64,000 bases of DNA from Magnetococcales bacterium HCHbin5 (GTDB lineage Bacteria > Pseudomonadota > Magnetococcia > Magnetococcales > Magnetaquicoccaceae). The stretch lies in NCBI GenBank assembly GCA_002753505.1, contig PEAG01000002.1:1-64000 (forward strand). Reading direction: 5' to 3'. The stretch's first letter is position 1. Every line of letters starts with the position of its first letter. A program made the translations under genes and the position numbers. This document shows, one piece after another, positions 63,190 to 64,000 of the stretch. The notes below the pieces were generated by a model. That model saw only the letters and a program-made list of their open reading frames with translations, was not told the DNA's origin and ran no database searches.

Positions 63190-64000
63190 GATTCCCCCCT
63201 GTTGTTTTCCTGGAACGTGGATGCCGAGGTGCCATCCAGCAGCTGGATATGGGCTGGTGCCGGGTAAACCCGATCGACCGGCCACTCAAAACGGTGGGGA
63301 TCCTCGGCAGCCTGCTCAAACCCGCTGCGTTGCCAGAACGCGAGGCACGGGCCATTTTTGGGTGTTTCGAGATGGCGTACGACAATCCGTTTTGCCCCGG
63401 ATGCCCGGGCCATCTCCCACACATGTCTGGTCATGCACTCCTCTATCTTTTTACCCATGACCCGGCAACTGAGGATAAAATCCACCACCGTGGCCACCTC
63501 GCCAGCACACTCCAGACTGACAATGCCCGTCAGCCCGGCACTGCCAAATCGGTCGGCAACACGGAATATGTGCAGCATTCGACCCTCTCCCTCGCTCCAT
63601 GCGGCCAGTTGCGGTTCGGCAAGTCGGCGGGTCGTCAGGTTCATCTGGTTGGTTTTGTTGAACAGTTGGGCGGTGCGTTGCCGGTTGGAGGCGGAGAACC
63701 GCTCCACAGTGACGGTGATTTCCAAACGGTTCAGCCAATCGTCCAGCGAGTCCACCGTCTGCCGCATCTGCTGCCGCTGCCGCTCTGCAACGTACATCTG
63801 CGTCCGCTCCACATCCTCTGTGCTCAACGCAGGAATAGCGAAACAGTCCAACGACTCCAGGGTGGTCCGATAGGCCATTTTGCTGGTCGGCCATTCCGGG
63901 ACCAGAATTTCCGGCAGCGCATCCCGTACCCGTGCCCGTTCCACCGGGTTGTCATCGATGAACACCACCGACTGCAGCCCAAGGTTGAGTTCAGCCGTCA
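63186..64000 (-). CDS. FkbH-like HAD-family protein, 5' part outside window
   Basis: About 270 C-terminal residues are visible and the frame is open to the window edge. The HAD-superfamily end VVFIDDNPVERARVRDALP is followed by a GNAT-like domain typical of FkbH: QLFNKTNQMNLTTRRLAEPQ, FGSAGLTGIVSLECAGE and VVDFILSCRVMGKKIE. FkbH proteins take 1,3-bisphosphoglycerate and load glyceryl groups on acyl carrier proteins; in O-antigen loci they accompany amino-sugar or acyl modification genes. It is coupled to the VOC gene by ATGA. A partner ACP is expected upstream beyond 64000; a truncated possible ACP start is present at 48748-48846. Confidence 0.85.
   Translation of the reverse strand, partial: TAELNLGLQSVVFIDDNPVERARVRDALPEILVPEWPTSKMAYRTTLESLDCFAIPALSTEDVERTQMYVAERQRQQMRQTVDSLDDWLNRLEITVTVERFSASNRQRTAQLFNKTNQMNLTTRRLAEPQLAAWSEGEGRMLHIFRVADRFGSAGLTGIVSLECAGEVATVVDFILSCRVMGKKIEECMTRHVWEMARASGAKRIVVRHLETPKNGPCLAFWQRSGFEQAAEDPHRFEWPVDRVYPAPAHIQLLDGTSASTFQENNRGES

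Overview
The window most likely comes from a magnetotactic bacterium of the Magnetococcales type (Magnetococcus-like, deep Alphaproteobacteria or 'Etaproteobacteria'). The main evidence is an adjacent pair at 14447-17160 that matches the magnetosome genes mamX (two magnetochrome CXXCH motifs) and mamZ (MFS transporter fused to a ferric-reductase-like domain). A sulfur-globule-like secreted protein, a GapR/DUF2312 protein, near-identical TPR repeats and GC-rich palindromic intergenic repeats fit the same picture. No rRNA, tRNA, transposase or CRISPR array was seen.

Region 1 (1-4400): the 3' end of a TPR gene built from 105-bp DNA repeats, a DUF1643-like gene, gapR, a gene-free stretch holding a large inverted-repeat element (2851-3287) with 105-bp tandem satellites, and an FNR-type regulator. 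Region 2 (4585-13928): a PAS/HD-GYP/hemerythrin protein coupled to a DedA protein, secA with a clear promoter, a metallo-beta-lactamase/cyclic-nucleotide-binding-like protein, a NhaD/ArsB-type transporter and the sulfur-globule-like protein. Region 3 (14029-24567): a structured leader, mamX-mamZ, a convergent hybrid histidine kinase, a CMD-Rieske fusion, a chemoreceptor and a membrane-anchored cytochrome c.

Region 4 (24631-48636) is a complete Wzy-type exopolysaccharide/O-antigen locus. Sixteen tightly packed minus-strand genes cover precursor synthesis (WbpP- and WbpO-like, giving UDP-GalNAcA), the initiating transferase (WecA family), five glycosyltransferases, two methyltransferases, two Wzy/ligase-type proteins, export (Wza-, Wzc-like) and an outer-membrane barrel. 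A divergent four-gene plus-strand unit adds a methyltransferase, a Wzx flippase, an AlgI-type O-acyltransferase and an SGNH partner.

Region 5 (48912-62647) is a five-gene, translationally coupled minus-strand defence operon: a giant DEAD helicase with DUF1998-like cysteine clusters and a nuclease-like C-terminus, an SNF2 helicase, a HipA-like kinase, a HIRAN protein and an Eco57I-like adenine methylase. It resembles class 1 DISARM (drmD, drmMI, drmA/B) but with helicase, DUF1998 and nuclease fused and with HipA and HIRAN genes added. It is bracketed by a 66-bp direct repeat (63/66 identical) made from the 3' end of the neighbouring VOC-family gene. The left copy is a scar joined to a truncated, possibly ACP-like ORF. 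The window ends inside an fkbH-like gene coupled to the intact VOC gene. The defence operon with its repeat boundaries and the mamXZ locus are the two most noteworthy items.
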